A DNA stretch of 64,000 nucleotides from Clavelina lepadiformis (lineage: Eukaryota > Chordata > Ascidiacea > Aplousobranchia > Clavelinidae): contig NC_135245.1 in the NCBI RefSeq assembly GCF_947623445.1, positions 4,843,501 through 4,907,500 on the forward strand, read 5' to 3'. The notes beneath the pieces are model-generated. The model was not told the DNA's origin. It worked only from the letters and a program-made list of their open reading frames with translations, and did no database searches. Every line of letters begins with the position of its first letter. Position 1 is the stretch's first letter. The position numbers and the translations under genes are program-made. Shown here piece after piece: positions 45,494 through 59,700 of the stretch.

Positions 45494-48400
45494 TCAGGTG
45501 CATGTGCATGACAATAGAATCATGTCGGACATTTGTGTAATTTTGAACTTGCCTTCGTTGTAGTACATGATTGTAAGTGGTTCAAGTTCTTTAGGAGCGC
45601 AGCAAGGAGCAGAGGAAGCTCTGGGGTTCATGCTACGGTACAACCCCAATATAGTTGCGTGATGTGAATCCATGCTCCACAAGTAAGGGCAAGCTCCCCC
45701 GCAGAAATTAGCTCTGTACCTTGGAGGAGAGTGAATCCAATTCCAGCCAAGGTCCCTGCGGAAGTCAATTTCTAGTTCCCGGAGACAACAGTTGGTTTCA
45801 GTTGGATTCCTCCGAAAGCAATAATCTGCATCCAGGGACCTCTTTCGCCGTCTGCTGTGACCATTATTTTGTGACTTTGATTGGGCAACTGGGGTTCTGG
45901 TCATTATCACCAAATGAGGGTTATTTTCTGGCGGATACTCAGGCATCATTACTTCTCCGTTGAAATCTCCGCGGCGCGCATCATTTCTTGGTAAAGAGGA
46001 GGAACCTAAAATAGAAAAGTGAATTGCTGATTGACAGCTAAGCGGAAAGACTGGTAAGCAATAGCCCACAGCTGTTTTAGGGTTTTGTAATCACATTCTG
46101 TAATCTATTTAACAGCTTCAAAATTAGCCCTTTAGCAACTGAGTAATACACACAAATTGGCTTGCGCAAGATCTGGAAAAACAAGCCGCGTTCTGCGGAC
46201 GTCAGCAGCTTGGATAATAAGCGTAAAATGAGTGTAGCTGTCAGCTTAACGCGCTGGCCATGCGTCCAAGCTAACATATCGAGTTACTCGGGTACGTGGG
46301 AGAGTGGGACGCTCTAATTACTGGAAAGTATTACCCCAAAGCTCCGCAGTATTCCCTGTAGTGCCAAAGAAGCAAAGTACTAAAAAGCCTCAAAAAGCGC
46401 TCGGTTTATCGTGTCGTGGTGGCAGACCGACAAGTTAAACAAGTTTCTGAAAAGAGCGAAAGAAAAAATCAAACGTATTGTTATATTCCCGCGGGTGGTC
46501 TTCGGTTAAATGTCTACGCAGAAAATGAATTAAACAGTTAGGCCTACCCCTTATCTTAACAGGGCAACCGGGTCGCCGACCATCATTCGGCACCTGCCAC
46601 CACTTCGTTCTGTGTGAGATGCTACGAGATAGCGCTGTCAGTAGTTTTGATAGCAATGAATATAAATTATAGCGAGAGAACAGACGTCGACAATAGACCT
46701 ACGATTGACATGACTGGGATTGGGTTACGTCGACGGAACATACAAATAGCTATACATTTTATACATGTTTTTTATACTCTATCAACTCTTGACAAAGCCT
46801 AAATTTTTAATCATTGGCTTGGGTTTGAAGATGTTGAAGTAATAAATGTGAAAGTCAAAAGCTAACATCATCGCATTGCTAGGGTCATGCAATAGCGATA
46901 AATATGTACTTTATTAAATTCCCGTTAATTTATTGCGTTTTTGCCGTTTTTTTACCCAGTTAATCGGCGATGTTGTGATGGTTTATTGCCGAAGCAGCAA
47001 TACAATGTTCCTATATACGTTGCTAATTTGCAAAATCAAAGCGTGTTACCTGCGAATCTGATCATGAGTCTCTTGCTCTCACCGGCGGAGTTCGTATTCA
47101 GCCCGCTTGACTCCTCATCCGAACATGGGATAGTCAACTCCAAACCTTGGTTATTTGCTGGAAAAAAAGCACACTATCAGAATTTTATTCATGCAAAGCA
47201 CAATAAAAACATATCAATAGTTTTATCCTCATCATTTTGTGCAGAAGAAACGTAAAAGATAAAAATGTGTCATTCACATGTATCAATTCAGAGCCAGTTA
47301 TTTTTGTTCTACGAGACGCTCAAAAAAGCGGTAAAGTGAACTTATAAAAAATATGCCTCCGTATAAAAGAAGTGTCCACGCCCAAGTAAATACTGTTCTA
47401 CAAGGTTAATCCAAAATGCTATGGTTAATTCCTGCTGAAAAGCTTATGAAGACGTGACAGTTATTACATATAATTGTAGCGTGCTCTCGTAACTCTTTCC
47501 ACGTGTAATTTGTACCGAGTGTATAGAAGCCTGTCCGACGTATAGCAATTTTAACCAAGTCGCAGTGGTGAGGGAAACAAGATTGTCAGAAGAGAGTAAT
47601 TCAATGCTGGCATTCATATTCTAAGCAACTTGTTACAAGCCATCTGGATCCGGATGTTCCCCACAGGTCTCAATTACGGTTTTGTGACCTGTCACTGCTA
47701 ACATTTTCTCTGACGTTTGCTTTTGAAAACCGATGATTTTATTTAGTTTGCTTTGCCACAAATACAGTATCATGACGTACGGCTTTGTTTACCAGCCGGA
47801 CAGAAAAGTTTGCTTCACAAACGGCCCTCTTATGCGCCCAAAATGACGTAATTGAAACATATGAATAGTTGTACAAACTTCTGTAAAAGTATACCAGGGT
47901 ATTTACTTTCTAAATTACCTGTTATTTTTAAAATGTACAAAGGTTGTAATCAGTGTATGCGACTAAATTGGGCATCAACCCTTGACCTTGAACCACGAAC
48001 GAATGAAATTTGCGGAATGTCAGACTGGAAAAATGCAACAATTACTTAGCAGGTGGTGTAAACAACTAATTAAGCGTAGACATGTTTCTTGTATATTTAG
48101 GCAGAAAGCAAACCGGTTTATCTTAGCTATAGCTTTTCTCATGAGCACGCAAAGCAAACATTCCGTTCACGTTAATCGATTGTAAGTTGCCCGGCTGTTA
48201 CAATGAAGCCTTCTAAACCGGGCTTAGCTTACAAAATCAACACAAATCCTAATAAACACGACACCGTGAGTAGCGCCAGCGAGTGCATTCGCACACAACT
48301 TGCAAATGAAAGCAGTGTAATGCATGCAAGGTAACGCACGCTATCTTACCAACTTGACTCGCTATAATCTTGCACAAGTCTGATATGCAACGCTCTTGCA

Positions 48401-51400
48401 GTGTGGTTTGTCTTAAGGAACAAGGTTTAAACCTGACCCTGCGACAAGACACCGTATTACAAACACACGACTTCGTTATTGGCGAAACACGTGGCTTAAA
48501 GATTGCAGACTCAAGGTGTTTAATTTGTCATGGGATTTATTTAAGAAGTAAATCTATTAAGCACTTCAGTCATGCTTAACTGGTCGCGAAAGGGTTTTTC
48601 AATACCCTTAAAAACTACGTGAACCCCTCACTAAATCTCTAATTCGTGTTGTTATTGAGCGACTAAGACCACTTTGTGTTTGTGAAATAATAATCTGAAC
48701 CTTTCGTTCCCATGACGTTTGACACTGAGAGTATTTTGTAACTTTCGTGATCGTGTTTGTTGCCCGTGCAAGTGAATCCTAAACCGCGAGGTCTGTATAA
48801 ACACAGCTTGAACGCACGCGAGAGTTATTTAGATGTTTATGTGTTACGATATGTGTCTTCGAGTGACCTCCTCAACTGACGTATTGATTGAAGTGCTTGC
48901 TTAAGATGTCACTTGGCTTACTCAAAACGATGTACTCGAACAGTCTATTATTTGAATGCCATAACTGTCAAAAGCCTCACAACACCGAATACATCAGGTC
49001 GATTGGTGTGAAGCCGTTCTCACTGGGTTGTCACAGCTTTTGTCCTTTTGTGAATTGAAGCTGTGCACTCTACGTAGGCCTTGGTCTTCCCTTACGACCT
49101 CTAAGGTTAATTTAGGCAAATTTTTTTTGGGAAGCTGACTTGGTCTGCGTTCACTTTCGTGGTGACGTATCAATGTGTAAATGGTCTAAGTGCTGAACTA
49201 TAAGCCATATAGCAGAAACAAAAGGTGGAAAAAAGTCACGTAGCAAATAGATCATTGTCAAAGAAGGCAATGTCGACATTTCTGTCGACAATTTCACGCA
49301 TTTTGCACCGAGCCTTCGTCCAGACAGCTGACGATTTACTCTTTCAATTAGCTCAAACTTTTGACATCCCAAAATATGATAAATCACTACAACGAAAGCT
49401 TTGCTTTAGAGCATATTTTCCACACACATTCACCCACTTTGATGCCGTTGATGCTTAATAACACAACACCCCATATTTGTGCAATTGTATATCGTACATG
49501 AGATATTAATACGCAGTGATTTTTGCTACAATAAAGTTTTCCTTATCTTTCAAAAGTCATTTGAGTTGTATGAGGGTTACACAAGGACGTTGCTGTGATG
49601 TAATTCAATACCAGTTCATGAGAGTGCGAAAAAGATTAACTATCGCAACGAAAAATCATTTCAAAATAATTGAAACGTGGAATCCCTCTTTGACCTTAGA
49701 TATATTTAATTTTTTAAAAATCTTGTTGTCGATATTTTTGTGACATACTTAAAGTAACGTTTGGCTTAAAGCTGGAGCGTGAGAAGACCGATTTATTGAG
49801 CTTCAGAAATGAATTAACTACTGGTACAAACAGAGTTAACTTTGTCTTGCGTGGGCGTACGTCAATCACAGAGGCAACTTTCCCACCGCACTTATCCGCT
49901 TCGGTTTTGATTATGACGCAATCACAGCGGGAAGCTCGTCCTGAACAAGGCACCGTTTTACAGAAACCGATAAATCGAGCTTTTACCTCGGACGATCTTG
50001 ATGACGAGTTCAGGTACAGCCCACAACGACTTGCCACCATGTGTAAGCACAGCTTCGAAGTGTCGCAATATCGTTCATGTGTGTGTGCTTTTGTGATTAT
50101 CCGCTTTGAAGAACAAAGAAAACGAGCCAACAATATCTGGATAACAAAGCCATTTCCAATACTCGGCCGACCGCATTATCCCGTTGGGTCACCCTTGACT
50201 TTTTCAATATTTTACCGGTTCGGAATTTTGAAAATTTCACCTCGAGACGCGTTTGAAGATCCCTGTATCAGATAATGTCGCCTTGCTTTACAAAGCGTGC
50301 AATAACACGTTTTAAATGCCATGATATTCTCATGGGCGTCAGGAAGTAGAGTTTAAGGGTGTGAAGAGTGGTTAGGTGCCAGCAGTAAGCGACCCTTGCT
50401 GTTGGAGATAACCCAGATAAGAAAACAGTCAACTTTTTTAACCCAATTTTACACTCAAACACGAATCAATACCGCACGTCTAAAACCATGCCCTGATACA
50501 AAGTTAGCCAAGGTCATTCAGAGCTGAAATCTGACTCCGCAACGCCGAACATGTTTCTTTAGTACAAGTTTTGATTGAGAGATAAAAACTTGCAATCTTC
50601 TGACAAAATTTTTTCTGCGTAACAGCAAATGTCTACATGTGACAGGGTTTCAGAAATAAAATATCCCGCCTTTTGACCACGCAAGCCAACAAAATAACTC
50701 ATCAAGACTCTATGCTTGGAGTTCGAAAAACATATCACGAAACTTTTAACCATACATTTCATATAATTGGTATCAAAGTAGACGACCATCACAGTACTTT
50801 ACACCAAATTGGTGTCAAATGATAATAGATTGTTTACGAGCCGGCGAAATGCTATATCAAATTTTACGGCAGGCACCGACCTTGGGTATAAAATCGCATT
50901 TTGGTACAGCTGTGTCAGTATAGGATGCTATAATTCGACGCTTAATTTTGTTTACCATTAATAAAAGATTCAATTTCATCGGATTAAATGAGTTTTGAAA
51001 TCAGCGAGTCAACGAGTAAAGTCATTAGTTTAATTTTCAAATCATGTTATGACAGGTGAGCGGATATACGGCGATGTTTTTTCTCAAGCTGAAATCATTC
51101 TGAGAATATCGAGATTGTGAAATCTTATACCGTCGCCGATCGGGTCGAATTTCACCGGCGTTATGTACTAATGAAATAAAGCTGCGGTAAACTTAATGCG
51201 AAAATCTTGTGTTTTTCGGATTTTCAAATTACACTTCGTTAATAAATTCATTTATTGCTATTTCCGTTATGTACAAAACCATTGTCTCTACGCGTTTAGC
51301 AAATTGCCTGTAACTCAATAGGTGGTAAGGGATCGGCTGTAAAAGCGTTACATTGCCAAAACGATGATAAGAAGTACTGTGTTTTATTGGCTTCAAAAAA

Positions 51401-54400
51401 CCGCAAATAATATATAAACGACTTGGAGAAATTGACCTGACCAAACGGGGCATATTGGCGGCGTCATGGTTCCTGGCCCCCTCGAGGACGACTAATTGAG
51501 CTAAAGGAATAGTAATTTCCCAAGAAATAACAAGGCCATAATGAAACTTGCGAAACAATCACGTTGCCCAGATGATATGAGAAACAAATTATCTTAAATT
51601 ATATCTATGTTAACACTTTAAGAAGTAGCTATTACACTGGCAATTTGTTCGTTTAAATCAAAATAGCCACGAGCGTTAAAATTGTTAAATACAGATTTAA
51701 CACGATTTGAAATTACATGTTCCCTTTCTAAATCGGGTTTTATAGATGTTTCCTTACGTGTTTTCCGACCAATATCCAAGGGCAATTATGACAACTTTAT
51801 ATTTGGCTGGAAATGTTCATAAGGTTGAAAAATACCCGTAATAAACGTCACATCAAACGGAATTATATACCTGTATCTTTTAAAAGTTAAGAAGTACAAG
51901 ATCGCGCTTATTATCTTTTCGTTTTCAGGACCAAATTAATTTTGCGGACGGAAGCTTTGTGATTAAGGTGTTTTGTTCATTGCCGAACTAGATTGTTACT
52001 GTTACTGTTACACCAGGCACAATATCAGGATTAGGACGACTTTAAAACTGTAATATCATGTAATTTCCTCTTTTTAAATGGCTTGAGACCGGTTAAACAC
52101 CTGTACGACATGACTGCGACTGTATCGTTCAGTTCGTATTATTGTTCTCCACCAAGTCGAACCACTGTCCTATGGAGTAAGTATTCAAATCAAAATTTTA
52201 ATAAAATTTACGCCGTAAGTTTGCATTTTCCTCCGGTGGTTTTCAGCTACTCCAATGTCTATATAAGGTGTTGATTTAATAAAAGCCTTTTCGAATTTGC
52301 AAATATTTAATTATCGTATCGCTTTCAGTAATGACAGTGTACAACTCTCGCGCAATTATTACATGATTAAGCCGAGAAATAACAGCAAGAATTCCCATGT
52401 CCCTGCCGATAGTTTATGTCAAGGTATCGCACTCTAGCCAGTGATGTAACCACAATGTAATGATAAGGGAACCGCTGATTTTACATGACAACAGCGGCAC
52501 ATCCAGAATAAAAAGGAACGCGGAAATTGTTGAAAATTCCCGTTCCTGTTTCCGTAAAAGTAAACGTTTCCCGCAGATCGGTACAAGCGTGTGTGAAAAT
52601 TTTAGCGTGGGAACACTTCAGGTGGCAAAACACATAATACCTAGCAGTGCACCCTACTTTAAAGCCTTGGTATTGTTTCGTCTTAGCACCCCAAAACCTG
52701 GGACGTTTCACATGAATAACTCCTTTCGAAAAATAAGTTTCCACTCTTCATTAATGGGGTTAATGGTTTTATCTTGCTAAAATGACAACACCTAAATTAA
52801 TTTACGCTCAACCGCTTTAAGCACTCGAAGGGGTTAAACCCCCGACTCCCGAACACCTTATTTGATCACTTGATGGGTTGCATTGTTTTTGTTAAGCTTC
52901 ACGCCATTTTGTTCTGCCTAATACTTTCACGAGATTAGGGAAAGTTTTTGCATGACTCCAGTTACATTCCAACAAGATTGGAAGTTGGAAAATGAAAAAA
53001 AAACTTAAAATACCATGGATATGACTTTACCATAAAGGCTCGCTAATGGGTGTGACTCGAAAATACCGTTTAACGCTCTAATCACACTTAAGGTATCGGT
53101 TACAGACACCTTAAAACTAAAGCGCGGGTAGCATTACACTTTCCTAACTCTTACCTGGCGATTCAACCCAGTCCTTCACCGTAGAGGTCACGTCGAACGA
53201 GACCCAACCCTTTCTATATATGTCCATCGATCGCATGGTCAAGAAACTTTTTCCGGGCGAGTAGCCAGGCGATTCGGGCCTTGAAAGCTTATACAGCTGC
53301 ACCTGTAATTAAATTACATCGGTCATTTGCGCTATATGCTCCAAGGGGAGGCTTAATTAAATCTCAGTCGCTTTCAGTGTGACATTTCTCGCCACCGGTC
53401 GCATACTCCGGGTACAAGAGCTTGTACCTGCTGCCTTGCTCCGCTCGGAGTTCCAAAAGACTCCACTTGATAAAGTCGCAAACTTGCGCTAACGATTGAG
53501 TCACGATTTAATTTGTAAGTTTCGAGATTGAAATGAAAGAACTCTGACACTCCTCGGTTCATTCTGTTTACTTTGTAATTTTTGGCTGTTCCGGCTGGAA
53601 AAAATAAATTTAAAATCGCATAAATAAAAGTAATAAACACATATTTTAAGAGAAAAAAATGTACTTGATCTCACCATCTTACAACTAGTATGAATGAGCA
53701 ACTAAATGATCCAACTGTTGCTGCGATTGCGATAAACGGCGTGTATTTTCGCAAACCTTTTTAAATAATGATTATTACTTGATTCAGTGAAACGCAGCCA
53801 TTTTCCATTAGAAGCAGCACATATTTCAATGCAGTGTATGAAAAACACTGCGCGTGTAGATATCACAGTTAACAACCTTGTCACACATATTCAGTTGCGC
53901 ACAGCACATGTCACTGCGATAGAACTTTTTAGGATTTTTTGTTAGTTAATGTTTTATCGCTAAGTTTTGAAGAAACAGAATAATTTGGTTAGTTTTAGAC
54001 TCATTTACCCTTAGGTTACAACAATATTTCTGACCAATCAACAAGGTTTTCTTAAATTGGGAATTCCCGTCGATTGCAAAAGCGCTGAAGCCACTTAAAA
54101 GCGTCTTGAGTGTTTGTTATAAGCAGCTTGGAGTGGGCAATGATTACATAATTACCAGCAATTTTTAAGTTGCGTTTTACAGTTAATTCAAAGTAATTCA
54201 TTTCACTCTAATTTCTGGAATTAATTACGTCATTCCAGATTGCGCCTCCTGGAAATCTGTCGTTTGGTAACACGGCCATGAAATCACACTTTGACTCGAG
54301 GCTTAATACAATAGTTGACCTTTAAAGACGAAAACTTACGAAATCACCAATCTGCAGCGTAGCTGCCACGAGTTGGAAACATTGAAATAAGAACTTAAAA

Positions 54401-56756
54401 GTAAGATACAGAGCAAAGATTTAGCTTGTTTGTGATTTTATTTTTTTATTGAACGGTAGACTTGCAAACGAAGGTGGAATTTTAGTGAGCTTAGTCGGGA
54501 AGATCAACTCAATTCCAGAATTGTGTTTTTTTAAGCAAGGTATAGTTGCTTCAGTGTGGTCGTTTTAGAAACTCCGGTCACTGTGTGGTCCTTTAGATAA
54601 TACACAGTTGTACTTGACACACCGCCGCCTATAAACGCTTTTTAAAGTGGCGAAACGAGGTTTATGAACTCCACAACAGTAACTCTTTATCTGTCATTTC
54701 ACCATTTCCCTTTGGACACCTGTTCGACGTTTGGTTGCCTTTCAAAAATCTTCTCACGCTTTTTGAAGATGTTAATTATATTTCAATTTCTTCGACAAGG
54801 TCACGGAACAAGGTTTACGCGGGCGCCGTGCTTGTTTTTCTCGTAACCATGCCAACAACTCAGTAGCCTACTGTATGACCGCGTTGTTGCAATGGTCCAA
54901 ATTATCAGGTAGTGGGTTAATTGATGTTTTGACCCAGCGCCAATCTCCTAATACAGGCTGTGTTCTATAATTTAAGGTTTGCTTCGTCCCGTGATCCTAA
55001 ACCGCTCCCTTCTAAAAATGTAACGGCGCAGAAGTATCGCGGGATCTCGGGAGTAATATCTTCAGGCAACAAAACGATAATGACCAGAAATTAGCACGAG
55101 TAACTGGCCATTATCGCTCCTAATCCAACTTGTACTTAATACGGCAACTACAAAAGATGTAAACATACACGTACGCGCCCACTCAATTGTTTGAAGAAGG
55201 TTATTATTGTAAGGCAAATGAAAAGGCGATGAGCTTATTATCAAGTTAAATATAATTTTACTGAACTTTTTAGGCCATGAAACTGACCGCTGGCGAGACG
55301 TAGGAAGGAAATTAGGGGTTTGAGTAACACCGCCTTGGGCATTTCGGTGCTGCGGTTTGGTCAACACAATTGAATTGTTTTTATAGTCTTATCAGCCGGC
55401 AGCCCCCTTTGCTGTATCAGTTTTCCTTCGGCAAACAGGTAGGGCCAGGCTATAGCGCAGCCAATAGTCTATAAATCTTATGGTTCGGTGCAGCCATTGC
55501 GTCTGATGGGGAACGCCATTCTCCGCTATAAAGGGAAACAATTGCACAATAAAAATGCTCGGAACGTGCTTATCGTATCCATCGTCGCGCTTGCCACAAT
55601 ACGGTTTTCCAAGGGGTAAAATACAGTCTAGGGGTCGAGAGGTTAAGCTTGAATTTAAGTAAAATGTCAAGACTTGCGTTATCTCGCCGATAAGAGATAT
55701 CCCTTTAACAATATTGGGCCGCGCAATTATATCCACATGACTGCACGGTTGTCGAAATGAGCCGGCAGCTATGCCTGAACAAGCTAACTTCATTCCGGCG
55801 GACGTGCAGTCAAGTTATTTGCAAAAGTGCTCATTTCAATTGGGCAATCCATCATAAACCAACCGTAAGCTCTTAAGACAATTGCCGCGGGTATTCTGAC
55901 AGTTTTGGGCTTTGAAAACAATCCCACAAATCACATTACTCAAGCCCAAATGGTATCACTTGCGAAAACGGAATCATGGTTATTACACCGAACACACAAA
56001 AAGATTTCTGTTTTAAAAGAGCTTTATCTTGGGCGAGAAGTGTTTGGTCAACACGGCAAAAACGGAAAAAGAAGCACGTCAGGAAAGCACAAAACGACAT
56101 CCCAGAGAAATAGAGCGTAACAAAAGGCATGGTTTAATGTATATTTAGCCCTTATCTATTGACTAGGTCCGTTCGCGCAAGAGCTGTTATCGTGCGAAAA
56201 CCCTAACGTCCAATGTTTAACCACGACGAATTTTCTTGTTTTGAGATAGCGAACTGTGTTATCAGTTCGCTGTCATGTTTAGTTTATGAAGTCACAGTAA
56301 ACTACTGGTAAACTAATGTTACTCTATAGAGGAGTAAATGTGTTTTATATGCTGGCGATAATTGTTTTAAAACTATTGCCATTACTCACGTTGTATAGGC
56401 GGCCGTGCTTTCTTCATATACACGGTTTCAATGTCTTGAGCATAATAGTCTTCGTCTTGTTCCTCGCATTCCTCGCGCTTCTGGCGGGCTTGTTCCATCA
56501 CGAAATCCCGCGTGCGATTGTAGGTTTTCTCCAGCTCCGTCGTCATTGCGCCGACGGGAGGTTCTTTGTCGGGTAACTGTGTGAGACCGAGCTTACTCAG
56601 AATCTGTCCCCGAATCGCTTCTATTCTGCGTTTGCGCATTTTCTCGAAATCTGCGCCACACGCCGCATTGGTATTTGGCACTAGCATCGTAAAAAACATT
56701 ATGCACACTACAACCCATTCCATAAAATTGCAAATTGTTTTCGAGTGAAAATTCAT
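45494..56756 (-). CDS. TGFB: TGF-beta ligand (TGFB1/2/3-type), 5 exons
   Basis: Exons read on the minus strand: 56756-56390, 53594-53428, 53302-53155, 47157-47050 and 46005-45494. Phases (1, 0, 1, 1) are consistent and give 433 residues. Signal peptide ends near residue 31. C33 then precedes KRRIEAIRGQILSKLGL, the straitjacket start that in vertebrates binds LTBP. The latency peptide continues with DYYAQDIE, SASLRLYQVE and GWVSFDVTSTVKDWV. An RGD integrin site is at 275-277 and a furin site, RRRKR, at 315-319. The 114-residue mature chain has the nine TGF-beta-type cysteines (CCLRELEIDFRRDLGWNWIH, FCGGACPY, APCCAPKELEPL, SCTCT). It should act as a secreted, latent, integrin-activated dimer signalling through Smad. 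Oddity: the fourth exon has one Cys (C239) where vertebrate latency peptides have C-x-C. The spacer within intron 3 (6 kb) holds no gene I recognise. Confidence 0.93.
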
Positions 56757-59700
56757 GGTGGTTGATTTCAGTTCGAAACCTCAACAGACTAGACTTGCAA
56801 GATTCCCGGTGGCGATCAGTTGTTGCTGTGGCGGTAAATTTGCTTTCATCAGCAGAGTCAGCCACTTAGATCCGTTCTTTGCTTTCTCAAGTCGACGCTA
56901 CTAACGTTATTGTTAATAAACTGCACAGCTAAGCTTAACCTGCAAAAGTCGAATAGAATTACCATGAAATTCGCTTACGACAGCAGCAGGTACCGGATCA
57001 TCGGCTGCACGCCCGTGCAACCTTTGGAAAGAGAAGCTCTGGAAAGCTCACACTGAGGAAAAAATGTCTTCTTTTCCGGGTCAATCGACTTTAGGCCGGG
57101 CGCCAGCGTAATTTGCGGTGGAGCGAAACTGCATAAATGAAATAAGGCCGGCCCGGCGTGCTTTGTTTAACTTATGAAGTTTTAATACCGGTGCCGGTGC
57201 TTACGTGGTTGCAATTTGACGCCTTTATCGGACCAAGCGCTTCCTAATGGCATGGCACCAGCGAATCAGGTGCCAATTGTTGTAGCCGCGAAGTCGAAGG
57301 TTACATGTATCGTTCTGTTTTCGAATACGAAACGTAATACACGAGACCTTGAGTCAACAGCCCGGCTATTTACGAAAAAGGGTAAGAATTGTGTCACAGT
57401 TTCTCAGCATTGCTTCCGTTGATTCAGTCATTTATCATTTAGCCGGTTCATCATTTATCATTCACCTGTTAGTTTATCGTATTGAATTAGTCAGGTGAAA
57501 CGGGATAATTATGGTCGCACTGAGAGCCGCTTGTTTACGCCGGCGTGTTCCGCAAGACCACCAACCCGAAACATTACGCACAAACAAATTTGCGCTCTAT
57601 TTGCTCAAAAACCACAAATCCCATTTTAGATTTTTCGCCTTAACGACGCAAAACGCGGCTTTAACCGACTGATAGCTCATCCAAAAGCAAAAGCTTCGGT
57701 GACTTTGTAGTGACGCCATCAGCGGTACCGAGTTTATCTCAAAATAAAATTATTGGACTTCTAAAAACAAGGCGTCAACAGACTGCTTAGATCCACTCGC
57801 AAAATCAGATTCTTCTCCAAATGGAGTCGTCATTTTTTGCAATGAAACCACGCCATAATATCTATAACGACCCAACCTAGGGCAAGCGAGTAATGTGAAA
57901 CCATTGCAAAGACCGTTTTGATCATCCTTAACGGTTTAAGGGTATCACCCCTAATATGCGTAAAAGGGGTTAACGGTGTTACTGACACGCATCAAATATA
58001 CAAGTGTTTCCCATGCAGAATCAACCTTCGCCAATATCATCTTGAGAGAGCCGGCGTTTTTGCTATTAATATTATATGACTGGTTCCTTTGAGTACCAAA
58101 GATGATATTATCTCTACTGTTAGCGGTTTCTATTTCTCTTTTCACCGTGCACGTGTTTCGACTGGTTTAGGGCAAGGCGCCGCTACAATCTTTTCAACAC
58201 TTGAAAGTTGCTTTAGTGCGTAAGGTCAAGTGTAAAACGCGGTGTTTTTTTACCGTACTGCGTAAACAGCAACAATTACCAAGAATGTTAGAAACAATTT
58301 TATTGTTTTTGCCGGGGTCTCGAAATATTTTCAAGTTTAACTAACATCATGCAAAACAAACCTGGGCAACGAGCCATGACAGTCAACTTACGGACATGTC
58401 AATCGGCAAGCGGATTGTCGTCTGCTATAGCATTATCCATTTCAGGTTATCATCAGACGGCTTGAGAGGTGAAAAACAAGTACTGTAAATGTTTTCTTTT
58501 ACAAAAAGTTTAAGTTTAATATTAAAATTTACGTCTTCTGTCGGTAGTAGTTGTTTGTGATAAAATAATAATGCAACTAAACAACCGGTTACCAAAATAA
58601 TTTTTCTATCCGGGACTTCATGCTAACTTTAAAAGCTTACAGACACTTCATAACGCTCACACAGCAAGCAAAGATAACATCAACACTTTAATAGTTGCTT
58701 GATGAAACACTGCCACTGGTCACTCGTCAGCTTATAAAACGTGTCCCTCATTTTGCTAAAACTCGCTTACACGATCTCAAAAAACGAACATTGCGTTGAT
58801 CTAAGGGGGCCACATAGCCCACTTCAAGATTTTGCACTTTGAATGCCATCCACTTTAACATGGCTTTGTTACGATTTTCGTTACATTACGTGCCTAACGC
58901 TTTACCATAGCCCGTCCAGTTTGGGGCGCCGCGATGTTGGTACCATGACACTAGCAAATTGCGCTCAATTAATTATAAGTATTTTGCCTCACCTATTAAA
59001 GTTTTATGTATGTCTATAAATTGCGTATCTCGGCGTTCTTGGCATAACATGCGCTTTTTCGCTATCGAAAACAAATAAAAATCATTCGATTAAAACGAAT
59101 TCCTTTCCTTAAGCAAACAGAAAACAAAATACTTGATTCCCTATGAAAAAATCTAGCAATAACAGATATTCCGTTTCCATAACAGTGATGTGTCAGACGA
59201 GACTCTTTACGGGAGAAAATATATTGACGCCGAATACATAATCAAGCAAATTGACATAAATGCTCTGGTATCGGTCATGATATCAGTAACACCGTTTTCA
59301 CACTGGATCAGCTGACTGCTTCTAAACAACCGTATACCAGCTCCACTAAGCAAGCAGTGATACAAAGCCATACGTCGACTCTATTGAGCCTGTAGGCACT
59401 TGTTATTGACGTGAGTCATCCTTTATCTAAATGCACCTTGTGACGTCCTAACTACAGCTGCTAGTTCAACGGTTGCAGACGTCTGAAATGTAATGGCAAA
59501 AGTGCAGTCGGCATATTCTGTAGTAAAGTCGCAAAAATGGCTTTATTGTGATGTCAAGGCCGTATCAATTCCAGCTGTTGCACGCGCTTTGTACGCTTTG
59601 TTAGACACGGAGACATTTAATAAGCGTTCCGAGCTTCGCAATTTCCACTCTGGCTTCCCTTCTGGTCTATGATTTCAGCAACAACGACTAGTATTATCCC

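Noticed and set aside
48249..48452. Minus-strand Cys-rich frame with good acceptor and donor, also considered as the TGF-beta exon
   Set aside because: The only open frame needs the wrong entry phase; the right phase meets a stop.
49714..50275. Overlapping 139- and 159-residue frames inside TGF-beta intron 3; considered as the missing latency-peptide exon because of a CDC motif
   Set aside because: No acceptor in the required phase. The exon at 47050-47157 fits phase, donor, acceptor and alignment.
55392..55793. 133-residue minus frame in TGF-beta intron 1
   Set aside because: No domain, no signal peptide and no splice partners; likely chance.
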